Source: Lysinibacillus sp. FSL M8-0337
GTDB taxonomy: Bacteria; Bacillota; Bacilli; Bacillales_A; Planococcaceae
Reading direction: 5' to 3'
Assembly: GCF_038593855.1 (NCBI RefSeq)
Contig: NZ_CP151996.1
Coordinates: forward strand, 1,922,001-1,986,000
Length of the DNA: 64,000 bases
Part shown: piece after piece, positions 16,856 to 26,535 of the stretch
How the letters are laid out: each line of letters opens with the position of its first letter
Numbering within the stretch: the stretch's first letter is position 1
Program-made: the position numbers and the translations under genes
The notes under the pieces: generated by a model
Told to the model about the DNA's origin: nothing
Database searches by the model: none
What the model saw: the letters and a program-made list of their open reading frames with translations, nothing else

Positions 16856-18232
16856 TTATAGCTTTGTCAGCGTTTTGCCGCTCCAGCCAAATAGTATTGT
16901 TAAAACTGGACCTAGCAAGCAGAAAAAGGTGAATGGTAAATAAGTAGTTGTTGGGATATCAAGTACACTAGCGATAAAAATTCCGCACACGCTCCATGGC
17001 ACAAGTGGGTTCACAACAGTACCTGCATCTTCCATAACACGAGATAAATTTTTCGGTGCAAGTCCAACCCTTGCAAATTGCGCTTTAAATGCCTCTCCAG
17101 TAAGCAAAATGGACAAATATTGTTCGCCGATTAATGTGTTGACGCCAATTCCTGTTAGCGCAGCACCCGTAATAACGGAGCCAGCACTTGTAAATAAGCT
17201 TTCAATTTTTGCTAATATACTTTGAATAATACCAAGTGTAAATAATAATCCGCCCATTGTAAGTGCAAGTAATACTAAAGCGATTGTAAATAGCATACTA
17301 TTCAATCCGCCACGAGTAAGCAGTGCATCTACGTCTTTAATTCCTGTATCGGATACATAGCCATTAAACAGCATGTCAAATACGTGGGAAAGGGCGAGTG
17401 GTTCTTGTATGTAGGCAAGTCCAACACCAACGATTGAAACAACTGCAAGTGTAATAAGAGCAGGTGCTTTATATAAGGTCATGATAACCAGTACAACGAT
17501 TGGTAGTAATGTGTACCAATGAATAAGACCTGTTGAAAGTAATCCTATTTTAAATTGTTCAACCGTTTCAAAAGAAGTATTGGCACCAGACGGAGATAGC
17601 AAGGCATACAAAGCAAACGAAATCACAAAGGCAGGAATGGTCGTCCAACCCATATTTTTAATATGCTCAAATAAATCAACACCTACTGTACCAGATGCTA
17701 AATTAGTTGTATCAGATAGTGGTGACATTTTATCGCCGAAAAAGGCGCCAGAAACGATTGCACCAGCCGTGATGGCTAATGAAATATCCATTGCACCGGC
17801 GATTCCCATAAAGGCCACGCCGACTGTCGCAACTGTTGTTAAAGAGCTACCAACGGAAATCCCGACAATGCTGCAAATAAGAAAAACAATAGCAAAGAAA
17901 AAGCTAGGTGAAACAGTTAAAAAACCGTAATATATCAGCGTTGGAATGGTGCCGCCCATAATCCAACTCGAAATTAAAATACCGATAAAGAAGAAAATAA
18001 AGACAGCACCTAAACCAGCACTGGCACCAGCAACCATCCCAGATTCAAGCTCACGGAAAGGTACTTTTCTCAATAGTCCATAGGCAATTAAAAGTGAGAT
18101 TACTAGAATAATGGGAATATGTGGCGTTGCTTTTAAATAGCCAATACTAATGGCCATTGTGGCAATAATTAAAAGTGTTATGAAGCAAGCCTCAAGAAAT
18201 CGAGGGTTACTTTTTGCTTCAATGCGAAACAT
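16856..18232 (-). CDS. nhaC: Na+/H+ antiporter, NhaC family
   Basis: The 458-residue membrane protein has about 11-12 helices and NhaC-type motifs: 'GGTIPTLIYYGFLTVSPSFF', 'GAFFGDKMSPLSDTTNLASG' at about residues 160-180 (the conserved ion-binding stretch with Asp and Ser), and 'AGTVVNPLVPWSVCGIFIAS' near the C-terminus. The family exchanges sodium (or malate/lactate in some members) for protons. GGAGGA lies before the start. A sigma-A type promoter is visible 54-82 bp upstream. The ion antiport call is firm, the exact substrate less so. Confidence 0.88.
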   Translation of the reverse strand: MFRIEAKSNPRFLEACFITLLIIATMAISIGYLKATPHIPIILVISLLIAYGLLRKVPFRELESGMVAGASAGLGAVFIFFFIGILISSWIMGGTIPTLIYYGFLTVSPSFFFAIVFLICSIVGISVGSSLTTVATVGVAFMGIAGAMDISLAITAGAIVSGAFFGDKMSPLSDTTNLASGTVGVDLFEHIKNMGWTTIPAFVISFALYALLSPSGANTSFETVEQFKIGLLSTGLIHWYTLLPIVVLVIMTLYKAPALITLAVVSIVGVGLAYIQEPLALSHVFDMLFNGYVSDTGIKDVDALLTRGGLNSMLFTIALVLLALTMGGLLFTLGIIQSILAKIESLFTSAGSVITGAALTGIGVNTLIGEQYLSILLTGEAFKAQFARVGLAPKNLSRVMEDAGTVVNPLVPWSVCGIFIASVLDIPTTTYLPFTFFCLLGPVLTILFGWSGKTLTKL

Positions 18233-18285
18233 ACGAATCCTCCTAACAATTACTTCTGCGCTTCAATGCGGTGAAGCCCAAAAGT

Positions 18286-18313
18286 ATTATAGCACGCTTA
18301 TAAATATTGTCAA
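18286..18313 (-). promoter_or_regulatory. Sigma-A type promoter of nhaC
   Basis: On the minus strand TTGACA (18313-18308) and TATAAT (18291-18286) are both perfect hexamers, spaced 16 bp, 54 bp before the start codon. Confidence 0.7.
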
Positions 18314-18344
18314 TTGATTGAAAATTCTGTCTATTAAATGCCGC

Positions 18345-18374
18345 TAAAAAAGATAGCGATATTACCTCGCTATC
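18345..18374 (-). terminator. Terminator of the TSUP gene
   Basis: AGATAGCGA and its complement flank a seven-base loop; on the minus strand the stem is followed by TTTTTTAG. Confidence 0.8.
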
Positions 18375-18380
18375 TGCTCG

Positions 18381-19148
18381 TTAAAATGCGCCAACATAAT
18401 CCCATGCATTTTTTATAATTAAGATACACGTCATCACAATAAAAATAAGACGCATCATGTTCGTACCACGTGTTAACGCAAATTTAGACCCCAAAATAGC
18501 ACCAAATATCATAACGAAGCCCATTGGTAAGCCATATAAAAAATTGACCTGTCCTAATACTAAAAACATTAAAAGTGCAGCTAAATTCGATGTGAAATTA
18601 AATGCTTTTGCATTCCCAGCAGCTTGCAAAAAATCATTTCCCATCATTAATAGAATGAAAATAAAAAAAGAACCTGTCCCGGGGCCAAAAAAACCATCGT
18701 AAAAGCCGACTGCCGCAAACGCACAAAGAAAGGCTATTTTCTTTCCTATACTTAACATACGTTGCTTAGGTTGTTGTCCCCAATCTTTTTTTATAACGGT
18801 ATAAGTTGTGACTAGTACGAGCATAACAAGCATAAGTGGCTTTAAAATCGAAGGTGATACAAGATGTACAGTGTATGCACCAATTAAAGAGCCTAAAAAA
18901 ATAAAAGGTAAGATTTTTCCAATCCTTTTAAAATCAACTTTGCCGGCCCGCAAAAATGTCAGCATGCTTGTGCCATTACTGATGGTATTTGCTAGTTTAT
19001 TCGTTGCAATGGCTGTACTTGGGGGTAATCCTACCGCCATTAATGCTGGTAAAGAAATCAAGCCTCCGCCACCAACAATGGCATTTAAAAAGGATGCGAT
19101 AAAGCCAAACACTAATAATGTACCAAGTGAAAGTAAATGAATATCCAT
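18381..19148 (-). CDS. TSUP-family (TauE/SafE, YfcA-like) membrane transporter
   Basis: The 255-residue protein has eight predicted helices and the two pseudo-repeat signatures of the TSUP family: 'FLNAIVGGGGLISLPAL' in the first half and 'GFYDGFFGPGTGSFFIF' in the second. The family exports sulphite, sulphoacetate or similar small anions. I chose ATG 19148, about nine bases after GGATGG; an in-frame ATG at 19178 lacks a ribosome site. It is a single gene, so the substrate cannot be inferred. Confidence 0.85.
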   Translation of the reverse strand: MDIHLLSLGTLLVFGFIASFLNAIVGGGGLISLPALMAVGLPPSTAIATNKLANTISNGTSMLTFLRAGKVDFKRIGKILPFIFLGSLIGAYTVHLVSPSILKPLMLVMLVLVTTYTVIKKDWGQQPKQRMLSIGKKIAFLCAFAAVGFYDGFFGPGTGSFFIFILLMMGNDFLQAAGNAKAFNFTSNLAALLMFLVLGQVNFLYGLPMGFVMIFGAILGSKFALTRGTNMMRLIFIVMTCILIIKNAWDYVGAF

Positions 19149-19532
19149 GAAAACAACCCATCCTTTTTCATCATACAATGTTTTCTTGTAAGCGTACTGC
19201 TTATGGCTAAAAATAACAATGGCGTTTGTATATTTTGCGGATTTGAAATTTACAATTCCTTTACATTAAAAAATTATAAGAAAAAAATTTTTTCAAGTAT
19301 TTTTATAAAAATTAAAGAAAAAACGTTACATTTAACAGCAAAAAACGTCTTTTTATTAGAACATTTCCAACGTTTGTAACTTGTTTACGTATGTTTGAAT
19401 GAAATATGGCAATTTTAATATTACATTATTGTAAATTCAATTTATTTATCTTTAAAGTTATGTAGAATTATGTAAAGATTTTGTTATGATAGTTGCAGAA
19501 ATCGACAATATTTATTCAACAGGAGGAACATA
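19149..19532. other. AT-rich divergent intergenic region
   Basis: This 384-bp gap separates divergent genes. It is extremely AT-rich with homopolymer runs (19270-19310). Close to the DUF47 gene, TATGTA/TATGAT blocks near 19456-19490 could form its promoter, but I see no clear Pho box or known riboswitch. Confidence 0.4.
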
Positions 19533-20153
19533 ATGTTCAACTCAAGTAAGCAAGATCCATTTTTTCAGGCTTTATTAAAAATTTCTCAAAATGTGAAAGA
19601 AGGTATTTACTTCGCTCATAACGCGCGTATTCATGATATCGATGCATTAAAAGAGATTGCCGATACAATGAAACAATATGAAACAAGCGGTGATAAGCTA
19701 ATTCATGAACTAATTGTTATGCTTAATAAATCATTTATGACACCTATTGAACGAGAAGATATATTAGCACTAGCAAATAAATTAGATGATGTAATAGACG
19801 GCATGGAAGGCTGTATTGCCCATTTTAATATGTACAACTTAACAGAAGTAACAGAGCCGATGCGTCAATTCCTGACGTACATTGCTAAAAGTACCGATGA
19901 AATGGTACAAGCAATGGAGTTGCTTAATAGTAAAAAGCTTGTAGAAATGCGTAAACATGCCATTCAAATTAAAGACTATGAGCGTGAATGTGATGAGATA
20001 TTCCGTTCTTCTATGAAGCAATTATTTATTCAAGAAAAAGATCCAATGCGCATTATCGTATTCAAAGATATTTACGAACAATTTGAAGATATTGCAGATT
20101 GTTGTCAAACAGTAGCGAATACAATCGAAACAATAATTATGCGAAATGCGTAA
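19533..20153 (+). CDS. DUF47/PhoU-like accessory protein of the phosphate transporter
   Basis: The 206-residue all-helical protein matches the DUF47 (YkaA/TIGR00153) group, a PhoU relative: 'ISQNVKEGIYFAHNARIHD', repeated acidic helices 'YETSGDKLIHELIVML' and 'YERECDEIFRSSMKQLFIQE' with E-x3-D metal-binding style residues, and 'LANKLDDVIDGMEG'. DUF47 genes stand directly before pit genes and modulate Pit. Here pit begins 15 bp downstream, so the two form an operon. AGGAGG precedes the ATG. Confidence 0.9.
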   Translation: MFNSSKQDPFFQALLKISQNVKEGIYFAHNARIHDIDALKEIADTMKQYETSGDKLIHELIVMLNKSFMTPIEREDILALANKLDDVIDGMEGCIAHFNMYNLTEVTEPMRQFLTYIAKSTDEMVQAMELLNSKKLVEMRKHAIQIKDYERECDEIFRSSMKQLFIQEKDPMRIIVFKDIYEQFEDIADCCQTVANTIETIIMRNA

Positions 20154-20168
20154 GATGGAGTGTACTAA

Positions 20169-21185
20169 ATGGATACAATATTACTGATAACAATATTAGT
20201 CGTTATATTCGCACTTGTGTTCGACTTTATTAACGGCTTCCATGATACAGCGAATGCCATTGCCACATCTGTATCAACGCGTGCCCTAAAGCCACGTACT
20301 GCTGTGTACATGGCTGCGGTAATGAACTTTATCGGAGCTATTACATTTGTTGGTGTTGCGAAAGCATTAACGAAGGATATTGTTGACCCGTTTACACTAA
20401 ATACGTTTGACGGTGATATTACAGGGTCAGTTGTTATTTTGGCAGCTTTACTGTCAGCTATTACATGGAATCTATTAACGTGGTATTTTGGAATACCGTC
20501 TAGTTCCTCCCATACTTTAATTGGTTCGGTTGCAGGGGCGGCAATTGCTGCGGCAGGATTTGATATTCTAAATTACACAGGCTTTATTAAAATTATTCAG
20601 GCGCTTATTTTCTCTCCATTACTTGCGTTTGTAGCTGGTTTTTTCATGATGTCACTGTTTAAAGTAATCTTTAAAGATATGAATTTATATCGAACAAATA
20701 AAGGCTTCCGAACGATGCAAATCGGTACAGCGGCATTGCAATCATTTACACACGGTACGAACGATGCGCAAAAGGCGATGGGGATTATCACGCTTGCATT
20801 AATTGCAGGTGGTTTACACCAAGGCGACGATATTCCGTTTTGGGTTCGTTTTGCAGCTGCCTGCGCGATGGGTCTCGGAACATCAGTTGGTGGTTACAAA
20901 ATTATTAAAACAGTCGGTGGTAAAATTATGAAAATACGCCCAGTGAATGGTGTAGCAGCGGACTTAGCATCTGCTTCGATCATCTTTGGTGCGACGTTAA
21001 TTCATTTACCTGTATCGACAACACACGTAATATCTTCTTCTATTATGGGGGTAGGTACTGCACACCGCGTCAAAGGTGTAAAATGGGGTATGGCACGTAA
21101 AATTGTTACGACTTGGGTAATTACAATGCCAATCTCTGCTGTAATGGCTGCTACAATTTACTTTATTTTAAGCTTATTTTTCTAA
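20169..21185 (+). CDS. pit: PiT-family low-affinity inorganic phosphate transporter
   Basis: The 338-residue membrane protein has the two PiT signature repeats: 'FDFINGFHDTANAIATSVST' at the N-terminus and 'FTHGTNDAQKAMGIITLALI' in the second half. 'GIPSSSSHTLIGSVAGAAIA' and 'LPVSTTHVISSSIMGVGTAH' are the paired inner motifs. It imports metal-phosphate with protons. The length agrees with Bacillus Pit (about 333). It is coupled to the DUF47 gene and closed by a terminator. Confidence 0.93.
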   Translation: MDTILLITILVVIFALVFDFINGFHDTANAIATSVSTRALKPRTAVYMAAVMNFIGAITFVGVAKALTKDIVDPFTLNTFDGDITGSVVILAALLSAITWNLLTWYFGIPSSSSHTLIGSVAGAAIAAAGFDILNYTGFIKIIQALIFSPLLAFVAGFFMMSLFKVIFKDMNLYRTNKGFRTMQIGTAALQSFTHGTNDAQKAMGIITLALIAGGLHQGDDIPFWVRFAAACAMGLGTSVGGYKIIKTVGGKIMKIRPVNGVAADLASASIIFGATLIHLPVSTTHVISSSIMGVGTAHRVKGVKWGMARKIVTTWVITMPISAVMAATIYFILSLFF

Positions 21186-21195
21186 AATAGTGAAG

Positions 21196-21226
21196 GAATG
21201 CACAAGTAATGTGCATTCTTTTTTCT
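21196..21226 (+). terminator. Terminator of the DUF47-pit operon
   Basis: GAATGCACA and TGTGCATTC enclose a short loop and run into TTTTTTCTTTG. Confidence 0.88.
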
Positions 21227-21343
21227 TTGCTTTGAATTTGTCCTTGTTAATACAAGAAAGTCCATCTATGGTAATTATAAAGAAAGTATAAAGTTCAGAA
21301 GAAATACATCAATCCATAGTAAGGTGATAACAGGAGGAAAACG

Positions 21344-22042
21344 ATGAATGAAAAGCTATTACTAATAGAGGATGATCACGCAATAGGTCGTATCGTCAAA
21401 GATACACTAGAGCAAGAGGGATACTTGGTCACATGGGCAACTACAGGTTTAGAAGGGCTAGCAGATTTTCAAGCGCAGCCATTTGATTTAGTATTAGTCG
21501 ATTGGATGCTACCTGAAATGGATGGCCTTACTGTTTGTCAAAATATTCGTTGGGAAAGTGATGTGCCCATTGTAATGATGAGCGCCCGTAAAGACGAGGC
21601 GGATAAAGTGGAAGGCTTACAAGGTGCGGATGATTATTTAGCAAAGCCTTTTAGCTTAGCGGAATTAAAGGCGCGTGTTGCCTCCCATTTACGTCGATGG
21701 CAACGCTATAAGAAAATAGAAGTGACAGAACATATCGCTACATTTGCATTTGGCTTAGCGATTGACTGGCATAAAGAACTAGCGACACTGGAAAATAAAG
21801 AACTAGCCTTAACAACAAAGGAATTTGCCCTGTTAAAGCTATTGGCTAAAAATCCAGGCCAATTATTTACAAAGGAAGAGTTATATCAGCATATTTGGCA
21901 ACAAGCAAGTGTAGATGAGACACATACAGTCACTGTGCATATTAAAGCATTACGAGAAAAATTACAGGATCCGGTTAAAACACCACATTATATTCAAACA
22001 GTTTGGGGCAAGGGCTATCGCTTCATAGGAGAGCCGTTATGA
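21344..22042 (+). CDS. OmpR/PhoB-type response regulator
   Basis: The 232-residue protein has a receiver domain (acidic 'IEDDHAIG', phosphoacceptor Asp53 in 'LVLVDWMLPEMDG', switch Ser/Lys in 'VMMSARKDEADK' and 'LAKPF') and a winged-helix output domain from about residue 130 with 'VDETHTVTVHIKALREKL' and 'YIQTVWGKGYRF'. Its stop overlaps the kinase start (ATGA), so the pair is translationally coupled. AGGAGG lies seven bases before the ATG. The regulon probably includes the lipoprotein gene behind the kinase. Confidence 0.93.
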   Translation: MNEKLLLIEDDHAIGRIVKDTLEQEGYLVTWATTGLEGLADFQAQPFDLVLVDWMLPEMDGLTVCQNIRWESDVPIVMMSARKDEADKVEGLQGADDYLAKPFSLAELKARVASHLRRWQRYKKIEVTEHIATFAFGLAIDWHKELATLENKELALTTKEFALLKLLAKNPGQLFTKEELYQHIWQQASVDETHTVTVHIKALREKLQDPVKTPHYIQTVWGKGYRFIGEPL

Positions 22043-23487
22043 AAATAAAATCTTGGCTACTGATGATGTTTTTTATTGTGATGATTGTGCCAATTGGCGG
22101 GGCGTATGGCTTATATATATGGATTAATGCCTATTACCATGATAAAAGTTTTGCAGAATATATCGAAAAATGGACGACACTAAATGATGTCAAGTCTGTT
22201 CTTAACGATCCAACATTGTATGCCAAAAATGCAGATTTGCAACAAGTAAAAGCACTTACGAGTGATCAACTAGCTATAACGCTATATGCAAAATCTGGCT
22301 TTGTTTATTATTCATCTAATCCGTTAACCTCTGGCTTCGTTTCAAGAGAAAAAACGTTAAAAAACTTATATGTATTACAGCAAAAATACAATGCGTTTAC
22401 ATATAAGGAACCAGTTTATCAACAAGGCGATTTAGTTGGCATTTACGAAATTCAACTTATCAGAAAGGACTGGGTTCAAGGTGTGGAGAGGCGTTCATGG
22501 CTGGTGATAGCGAGCGCGATTACATTATTTCTAGCCATTTATATAGCTGTCATTTTATTGCTTAACCGTAAATTACATCGCCCTTTGCAAGCATTAATGC
22601 AACAAATGGATGCATTTGGGAAGGGGCAACATGTTGACGCTGTAATGGCTACAAGAAAAGATGAAATCGGGGAGCTTACAAACACTTTTCTAAGTATGCA
22701 GACGGAAATAGAGGTCGCACGTGCCCATTTAAAAAATGAGCAAAAGCAGAAGGAACTGATGATTGCCAGTATTTCACATGATTTAAAGACACCTTTAACA
22801 GCAATTCAAGCGTATGCCGAAAGTCTACAAAATGCCTCCCTCACTGCGCATATGCAGGAGGAATATCGGGCAGTGATTTTAACAAAGGCAATGGATATGA
22901 AGCAAATGCTAGAAGATTTACTTATGTATACGTTGCTTCAATCCACAAACTATGATGTTACACTGGTCCCAGTAGAAGGACAGGAATTTTTTGATATGGC
23001 AATTTCGGATTATGAACCACTTTGTCAAAGTAAAGGGCTATCACTGCAAACGTTTTGTGATGTAGAGGGTACCTTTGCTGTTCACCCCTCACAAATGCAA
23101 CGTGTGATTGACAATCTGATGAGTAATGCAACTCATTTTGGCACTTTAGGCACGACCATTTATTTAGCAGCTATCAGCAATCAAAAACTCGATTGGGCTT
23201 TTGAGTTTGTGAACGAGGCGCTTACGAAAAAAAGCGGCATGTATTTAGTTGTTCAAAATAGTGGAGCAGGTGTAGGTGAACAAGAAATCGGACAATTATT
23301 TGAACCATTGTACCAATCAGATCATGCTAGAACAAAGACAGGACAACGAGGCACAGGGCTAGGTCTTAGCATAGCGAAACAAATTATTGAAAAACATGGT
23401 GGAACAATAAATATGGTATCTAAGCATGGAGTTGGCACAGCAGTACTGTGTTGGTTACCGCCTTACAAAGGAGAAAATGACAAATGA
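22039..23487 (+). CDS. Sensor histidine kinase (HAMP, HisKA, HATPase)
   Basis: The 482-residue kinase has a membrane helix at about 5-27, an extracytoplasmic sensor region to about 165, a second helix, a HAMP domain, and the catalytic core: H-box 'IASISHDLKTPLTAIQAYAE' with His about 247, N-box 'VIDNLMSNATHFG', G1 'VVQNSGAGVGEQEI' and G2 'GQRGTGLGLSIAKQIIEKHG'. It partners the overlapping response regulator; the lipoprotein gene overlaps its end by four bases. The signal is unknown; an accessory envelope lipoprotein suggests an envelope signal. Confidence 0.93.
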   Translation: MKIKSWLLMMFFIVMIVPIGGAYGLYIWINAYYHDKSFAEYIEKWTTLNDVKSVLNDPTLYAKNADLQQVKALTSDQLAITLYAKSGFVYYSSNPLTSGFVSREKTLKNLYVLQQKYNAFTYKEPVYQQGDLVGIYEIQLIRKDWVQGVERRSWLVIASAITLFLAIYIAVILLLNRKLHRPLQALMQQMDAFGKGQHVDAVMATRKDEIGELTNTFLSMQTEIEVARAHLKNEQKQKELMIASISHDLKTPLTAIQAYAESLQNASLTAHMQEEYRAVILTKAMDMKQMLEDLLMYTLLQSTNYDVTLVPVEGQEFFDMAISDYEPLCQSKGLSLQTFCDVEGTFAVHPSQMQRVIDNLMSNATHFGTLGTTIYLAAISNQKLDWAFEFVNEALTKKSGMYLVVQNSGAGVGEQEIGQLFEPLYQSDHARTKTGQRGTGLGLSIAKQIIEKHGGTINMVSKHGVGTAVLCWLPPYKGENDK

Positions 23488-24548
23488 ACTGGAAACAAAC
23501 CATACGGGTTGGGGGACTTATAACGCTGATGACGTTGAGTTTAGCTGGTTGTAATTCAGAGACATCTTATTCCCCGCAAGAGATTATAGACCAAGCATTA
23601 CAAGAAACACAAGAGTTGGAAAGTTATTATGGAGAATATACGTTGGATATAGATGAATCTGGGGTCGCTAACGTAAAAGAATGGATGAAGGGTGGCAAAC
23701 GTCGGATTGAGATGACTGTTGATGGCGATCATGTTATTGCGGTTAATGACGGTAAACAAATTACTTCCTTTAGTAAAAAAGAAAACAAGGCAACAATTAT
23801 TTCATTTAAAAATGGAGAATTAGATGAATTTATGGGGCAATCTGCAAAAGACAGTGCTCAAGTATTACTAAACTTAGTGAAGGATTCTCACGATATAACC
23901 ATTGCTGGAGAAGAATCAATTGCTGGTAGAGATACGTATCATATTAAAGCGAAAGCGCAAAAAAAGAATACGTTATTAGGTGATATTGAAATATGGATTG
24001 ATAAAAAAACATGGTTGACGTTAAAAACAATTACGACGAACGCAGGCAATGTGACGACGCAAGAATATTCTAAGCTTGATGTTAATAAGAAAATGGAGGA
24101 TAAGTTGTTTACCTTTGATGTCCCAAAAGATGCAACGGTAGAAAGAATAGACCCCCAAAATCAAACAACAACGGCAACAATCGAAGAGGTGAAAGAACAA
24201 CTGGGTAACTTTTTAATGATACCCGAGGTAAATGGCTTGTCCATATCCACAATCGTTGATATGAAAGTAAAAGAGCGTCCGGAATTTTCTTTTGAATTTG
24301 AAAAAGATGACCAACCTGCATTTTCATTTTCAGTTCTTAAAGAAGCTAGTAATGAGGAATTTGGTAATCTTGGGAATGAACAAGAAATACAAGTACGAGG
24401 CAAAAAAGGCACATGTATGGATTTAGGAGAACTTTTTGTTATATCTTGGTCTGAAGATGGCTACCAATATAACATTATAAGTGAAAATCCTGAATTTACT
24501 AAAGAAGAAATTTTAGCATATGCCGAGGAAATGACCAATGTTCAGTGA
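23484..24548 (+). CDS. LolA-fold lipoprotein with C-terminal DUF4367-like domain
   Basis: The 354-residue product has a lipoprotein signal (SLAGC, Cys about 23). Residues 35-220 resemble LolA-like outer-membrane-lipoprotein-sorting folds found in Gram-positive lipoproteins and sigma-regulator proteins ('IAGRDTYHIKAKAQKKNTLL', 'DIEIWIDKKTWLTLK'). The tail 'GELFVISWSEDGYQYNIIS' fits DUF4367, seen in anti-sigma proteins. ATGA overlap with the kinase and the next small gene place it in the two-component operon. It is probably an extracellular sensor or cargo-binding accessory; this is inference. Confidence 0.75.
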   Translation: MNWKQTIRVGGLITLMTLSLAGCNSETSYSPQEIIDQALQETQELESYYGEYTLDIDESGVANVKEWMKGGKRRIEMTVDGDHVIAVNDGKQITSFSKKENKATIISFKNGELDEFMGQSAKDSAQVLLNLVKDSHDITIAGEESIAGRDTYHIKAKAQKKNTLLGDIEIWIDKKTWLTLKTITTNAGNVTTQEYSKLDVNKKMEDKLFTFDVPKDATVERIDPQNQTTTATIEEVKEQLGNFLMIPEVNGLSISTIVDMKVKERPEFSFEFEKDDQPAFSFSVLKEASNEEFGNLGNEQEIQVRGKKGTCMDLGELFVISWSEDGYQYNIISENPEFTKEEILAYAEEMTNVQ

Positions 24549-24558
24549 GGTGAACGGT

Positions 24559-24780
24559 GTGCAAAAGGCGAATTTTATAAAGTGCATAGCATTATTTTTA
24601 TTTGCTACTGGGTTTTTATACGGTGTTGGTGAAACGTATAGCGTTCCGTGGCTACAATTTCAATTTTTAGGTGAATATAATAATGAAGGTTTTTATTTTA
24701 GCTTCAGTTCACTTATTCCGTTACTTGGTGGCATACTCATAGTGGCTATATATGAAACCATCGTTAAACGATTTATATAA
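24559..24780 (+). CDS. Small two-helix membrane protein in the two-component operon
   Basis: The 73-residue protein has two predicted helices ('CIALFLFATGFLYGVGET' and 'LIPLLGGILIVAIYETIV'). GTG at 24559 lies six bases after GAGGTG, which fits better than the in-frame ATG at 24538 inside the lipoprotein gene. It is the last gene before a terminator, 10 bp after the lipoprotein stop. No family is recognised. Confidence 0.7.
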   Translation: MQKANFIKCIALFLFATGFLYGVGETYSVPWLQFQFLGEYNNEGFYFSFSSLIPLLGGILIVAIYETIVKRFI

Positions 24781-24784
24781 AAAA

Positions 24785-24820
24785 GAGAAAATCCACTACT
24801 ATTTGAAGTGGATTTTCTTT
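24785..24820 (+). terminator. Terminator of the two-component operon
   Basis: GAAAATCCACT and its exact complement flank a nine-base loop, then TTTTTTTT. Confidence 0.9.
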
Positions 24821-25086
24821 TTTTTATGGGATGGTTAGGGGCGTTCACTTTAGTTTCAAACGCAGGAGTCCGATGAAATTTAACTAAGTGAAGAAAGAGC
24901 TAAAAATAGAGAAATGTTAAAAATATACAAATTAAAACAAGTCTCTTTTAAAGGGGCTTGTTTTTTAAAAGTCCAAATTAGGTTAAATTACTCATATGCT
25001 GGAAAATAAATAAGGATAAAGAATTGTAATATTTTAGAAGCGAATGTAGTATTAAGGGAGTAGGAAAAGAAAAAGGAGGATGCGGT

Positions 25087-26535
25087 ATGGATTTACAAGA
25101 ATTTGAAGAACTATGGATTACGCTAAATGAATTATATAGTGCAAATCGCTATTTAGAATATATCGAGTTAAGCAGTCCCGCTATTGAAAGTGCCAATGCA
25201 CTAGCGTTGTATGATAAGGCAATGCACTTATTGCGCTATAGCTGTATGAGCTATTATCAAGTGGGAGATCTACAAATTTCCATCAATTTATTAGAAAAAT
25301 ACCGCGAACTGACTTTTTTATATGGGAATGATATTGACGTAATTCAATATTATTCACTAGCTTCTATTTATTGGGGTACGTTCGGACAACAAAAAAAATC
25401 CGAAGAGCTATTAATGAAAGGGCTAGAAATTGCAGAGCGTATTCAACATATTGAAAGTATGGGCAAAATCTATAACAATTTAAGTGGATTAGAAATTGAA
25501 CTCGGTAAATATGCAAAGGCAAAGCGACTTGCCTTAAAAAGCTTATTCTATACGAATGAATTTGATTTGAAGCACGATTCCCCCTATAAGGGTATTATAC
25601 ATGCCAAGACCAATTTAGCTATTGCCCATATTTGGTTAGAGGAATTTGAAGAAGCGAATATGCTCTTACAGGAATTACTGTCGACAATAAAAGATCCTCC
25701 ATATAATAAGGCGCAATTAGAAGTATTTAATGCGCAAGCACTACTATATGAAAAACAGGGTCGTATTGGTGAAGCAATTGATATGTACCAAAAATCAAAG
25801 CATTATGCATTGCAAAATAATGATTTATCTTTGTTACAGACAATTTACAATTCATTAGTCAAGCTTATTGAAGAACAAGGGAATAAAATTATTTTAAGTG
25901 CTGTACAAAAGGAATATATTAATATTTTATTAGAAATACAAAGGGAGAATTATACGCAAGTACTATTCGAAATGGAGTATAACGATCAGAAAAAACATTT
26001 TGAACGAACTTCCTATATAGATCCGCTTACAAATATTTATAACCGACGTTTTTTTGATGAACAGGCGAAAGAAATGGTGAAAAATGCAGCGAGCAATCAA
26101 AAGCTACTAGCTCTCTTGATGATTGATTTAGATCATTTTAAATCAATCAATGATTCAAACGGTCATTTATTTGGAGACGATGCATTATCAGTGACAGCCA
26201 CCACTTTGCAGCAGTTTTTTCAACCGTACGAAGCCATTGTCGCACGCTTTGGTGGTGATGAATTTATTGTTCTCCTTCATTTAAAAGAAGAGCAATCAAT
26301 CTCCATAATAGCTCAAAACTTATACGATTCATTAACTTCACTTGTATTGACAGTCAATGATGATGTCGTGCAATTAGAATTTAGTATAGGTGTAAGCACG
26401 AATGAGCATGGTTACATTACGCAGCTCGAACAATTAATCCATCATGCTGATAGTGCACTTTATGCATCAAAACGGAATGGACGTAACCAAATAACACTCT
26501 ATAACCAATATAACAATGTGGGAAATAGTAAATAA
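25087..26535 (+). CDS. TPR-GGDEF protein, probable diguanylate cyclase
   Basis: The 482-residue protein has an N-terminal region of about 300 residues built from TPR-like helix pairs ('KIYNNLSGLEIELGKYAKAK', 'FNAQALLYEKQGRIGEAIDM') and a C-terminal GGDEF domain starting with 'DPLTNIYNRRFFDEQA'. The active-site loop is intact ('ARFGGDEFIVLL', about residue 388) and the metal-binding Asp is in 'MIDLDHFKSIND'. It should make cyclic di-GMP from GTP. No membrane segment is seen, so it acts in the cytosol, with the TPR part likely sensing a partner. AAAGGAGGA precedes the ATG. Confidence 0.9.
   Translation: MDLQEFEELWITLNELYSANRYLEYIELSSPAIESANALALYDKAMHLLRYSCMSYYQVGDLQISINLLEKYRELTFLYGNDIDVIQYYSLASIYWGTFGQQKKSEELLMKGLEIAERIQHIESMGKIYNNLSGLEIELGKYAKAKRLALKSLFYTNEFDLKHDSPYKGIIHAKTNLAIAHIWLEEFEEANMLLQELLSTIKDPPYNKAQLEVFNAQALLYEKQGRIGEAIDMYQKSKHYALQNNDLSLLQTIYNSLVKLIEEQGNKIILSAVQKEYINILLEIQRENYTQVLFEMEYNDQKKHFERTSYIDPLTNIYNRRFFDEQAKEMVKNAASNQKLLALLMIDLDHFKSINDSNGHLFGDDALSVTATTLQQFFQPYEAIVARFGGDEFIVLLHLKEEQSISIIAQNLYDSLTSLVLTVNDDVVQLEFSIGVSTNEHGYITQLEQLIHHADSALYASKRNGRNQITLYNQYNNVGNSK

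Noticed and set aside
19149..19532. Pho box before DUF47-pit
   Set aside because: TTAACA/TTTACA-like words occur but not in the spaced direct repeats that PhoP needs; the DNA is too AT-rich to trust them.
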